The notes beneath the pieces were generated by a model that worked only from the letters and a program-made list of their open reading frames with translations, was not told the origin of the DNA and searched no databases. Source: JADJSS01 sp046329815 (GTDB lineage Bacteria; Bacteroidota; Bacteroidia; Chitinophagales; JADIYW01). From it: a stretch of DNA of 64,000 nt. How positions within the stretch are numbered: the stretch's first letter is position 1; the number at the start of each line of letters is the position of its first letter. A program made the position numbers and the translations under genes. Below are positions 63,060-64,000 of this stretch, piece by piece. The stretch is taken from assembly GCA_046329815.1 (NCBI GenBank), contig JAXLTY010000002.1, forward strand, positions 1,394,631-1,458,630, written 5' to 3'.

Positions 63060-64000
63060 TATTAACGCGTTGTGCGATTAAGCGAGAGCAAATTTAAGAT
63101 GATTAATTGGTTTATTGTTTACTTTATTTATGAATTGCAAAGCAGTTAAAGCACAGAGTTTAGATTTAATTCTGGTAAGCAATCCGATGAATGATTTAGC
63201 ATAGTTTCTTTTAATCATAAATTGGTCACATAGTTGAGCGAATAGAGTTTCAATTCTTTTTCTACATTTTCTGAATATTACTGGATAATTTTGATAGTTA
63301 TCCTGATTGTTTCTCATTGGTGTTTGTAGTTGGATATTACACGATTCAAATAAATCTAATTGATGAGTGGAAGATAAAAAACCTCTATCACCAAGCAGGG
63401 TTGCATTGTTCATGCCGGTATATTTTATAGTATCTAAGAAATGTACATCGTGTACGCTGGCTTTGCTAATATTCATTGACATGTACGAGCCATTAAGTGT
63501 TGTGCACAGATGTAATTTATATCCATAGAAATACGATTTACTCACGGCAGAATAGCCTTTATTAGGAGCGGTTTCAAAATCATCTTTACAGATGGTTGAA
63601 CTTTTTTCACGAGCTATTTGTGCCACTGGTATTGGAATAGAATCTACTATAAAAACGTCTTCGAATTCATTAAAAGGTTTGGCTATTTTATCATTTAAAA
63701 GTTGAATAAAATATTGTAATCTTCTTCTGCGTTTATTATAGTTAGAACGGTCGATTAATTGAGGAAAAGCTGATGCATATTCTACTTTCATTTTCTTCCA
63801 AAATAGATTTTCAGAATCAATACTTAACGACTCTGAACAGATAGCCAATGCCACTATTTCAGCATCCGACATTTTTGGTGTTTTAGGATAAAATTGAAAG
63901 TTATTTGTCTGTTCATAGAAATATTCTGCTAAGAATTGTTTGGAAAGATTAAAAAATTTGTCGAAATTTGTTTTGATGTTGTGCATAGTAAGTATTTGAT
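63060..64000 (-). mobile_element. IS982-type insertion sequence (runs to or past the window end)
   Basis: The transposase gene occupies 63078-63986. Its 3' flank after the stop, ACGCGTTGTGCGATTAAGCGA read on +, is a candidate terminal repeat, but the other end would lie at or beyond 64000, so the repeat pair and target duplication cannot be checked. The boundaries are therefore approximate. Confidence 0.7.
63078..63986 (-). CDS. IS982-family transposase
   Basis: The protein has 302 residues, normal for IS982. It has the N-terminal basic region and the DDE catalytic domain: first Asp in FIVDSIPIPV, second in LLGDRGFLSS, and Glu in RKCRKRIETLFAQL with the family's conserved C-terminal LTRIKSKLCA. 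The gene appears intact: no frameshift and all catalytic positions kept. IS982 elements move by cut-and-paste or copy routes with short inverted ends. It lies beside the patatin gene, and nothing suggests that it interrupts a gene. Confidence 0.93.
   Translation of the reverse strand: MHNIKTNFDKFFNLSKQFLAEYFYEQTNNFQFYPKTPKMSDAEIVALAICSESLSIDSENLFWKKMKVEYASAFPQLIDRSNYNKRRRRLQYFIQLLNDKIAKPFNEFEDVFIVDSIPIPVAQIAREKSSTICKDDFETAPNKGYSAVSKSYFYGYKLHLCTTLNGSYMSMNISKASVHDVHFLDTIKYTGMNNATLLGDRGFLSSTHQLDLFESCNIQLQTPMRNNQDNYQNYPVIFRKCRKRIETLFAQLCDQFMIKRNYAKSFIGLLTRIKSKLCALTALQFINKVNNKPINHLKFALA

Noticed and set aside
1..64000. tRNA and rRNA genes
   Set aside because: I looked for cloverleaf-like segments in the intergenic gaps and saw none with a T-arm GTTCRA motif; a tRNA search program would be decisive.

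Overview
The window is A+T-rich chromosomal DNA from a member of the Bacteroidota. The evidence is internal: type IX secretion (T9SS) type B and type A C-terminal sorting domains, PorP/SprF-family membrane proteins, OmpA-like and SBBP proteins, many TAnnTTTG -7 promoter boxes (the Bacteroidota sigma-factor consensus), and an rpsU gene with a Shine-Dalgarno sequence. Class or species cannot be fixed from the sequence alone; nothing here requires a plasmid or phage.

Layout. 0.1-3.2 kb: an esterase lipoprotein, a second lipoprotein and a small cytosolic protein, all on +. 3.2-4.4 kb: a repeat island with four 22-bp palindromes at 43-44 bp spacing, then two arrays of 113-bp units flanking a GIY-YIG nuclease gene. 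4.4-12.7 kb: mostly - strand, with a helical hypothetical protein, a PaaI-like thioesterase, prfC, two paralogous Cys-rich lipoproteins and an inward-rectifier K+ channel. A + strand 58-codon gene for a VTDPNGK-repeat peptide (6319-6495) lies among them. 12.8-40.0 kb: a + strand block of giant secreted proteins, five T9SS type B cargo genes in a row, closed by a PorP/SprF barrel fused to an OmpA-like domain. The last cargo gene carries about 37 copies of a 153-bp (51-residue) repeat in nested higher-order arrays, and its frame is broken by a scrambled unit near 32.9 kb. 40.1-47.7 kb: housekeeping genes (UbiB-like kinase, two membrane desaturases around a frameshifted papain-like protease, yicC, and the rpsU-xerC-hpf operon). 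47.8-58.6 kb: a second surface locus on -, with a type A cargo protein, a type B cargo protein with an internally triplicated body, a PorP/SprF protein and a PorE-like OmpA protein. 58.7-64.0 kb: acyl-CoA dehydrogenase, a ComEA-like protein, an OmpA protein with thrombospondin type 3 repeats, a patatin-like phospholipase and an IS982-type transposase at the edge.

How the genes fit together. The two surface loci share one logic: large T9SS cargo followed at once by a PorP/SprF barrel and a peptidoglycan-binding OmpA domain. In one locus barrel and OmpA domain are a single polypeptide; in the other they are separate genes. In known systems (SprB/SprF in Flavobacterium johnsoniae) the PorP/SprF partner is needed for export or attachment of the neighbouring type B adhesin. 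The 51-residue two-cysteine repeat occurs in three of the cargo proteins, so the loci appear to draw on a common module pool. Gliding, adhesion and biofilm roles are inferences; no core T9SS machine genes (gldK-N, sov/sprA) are in the window.
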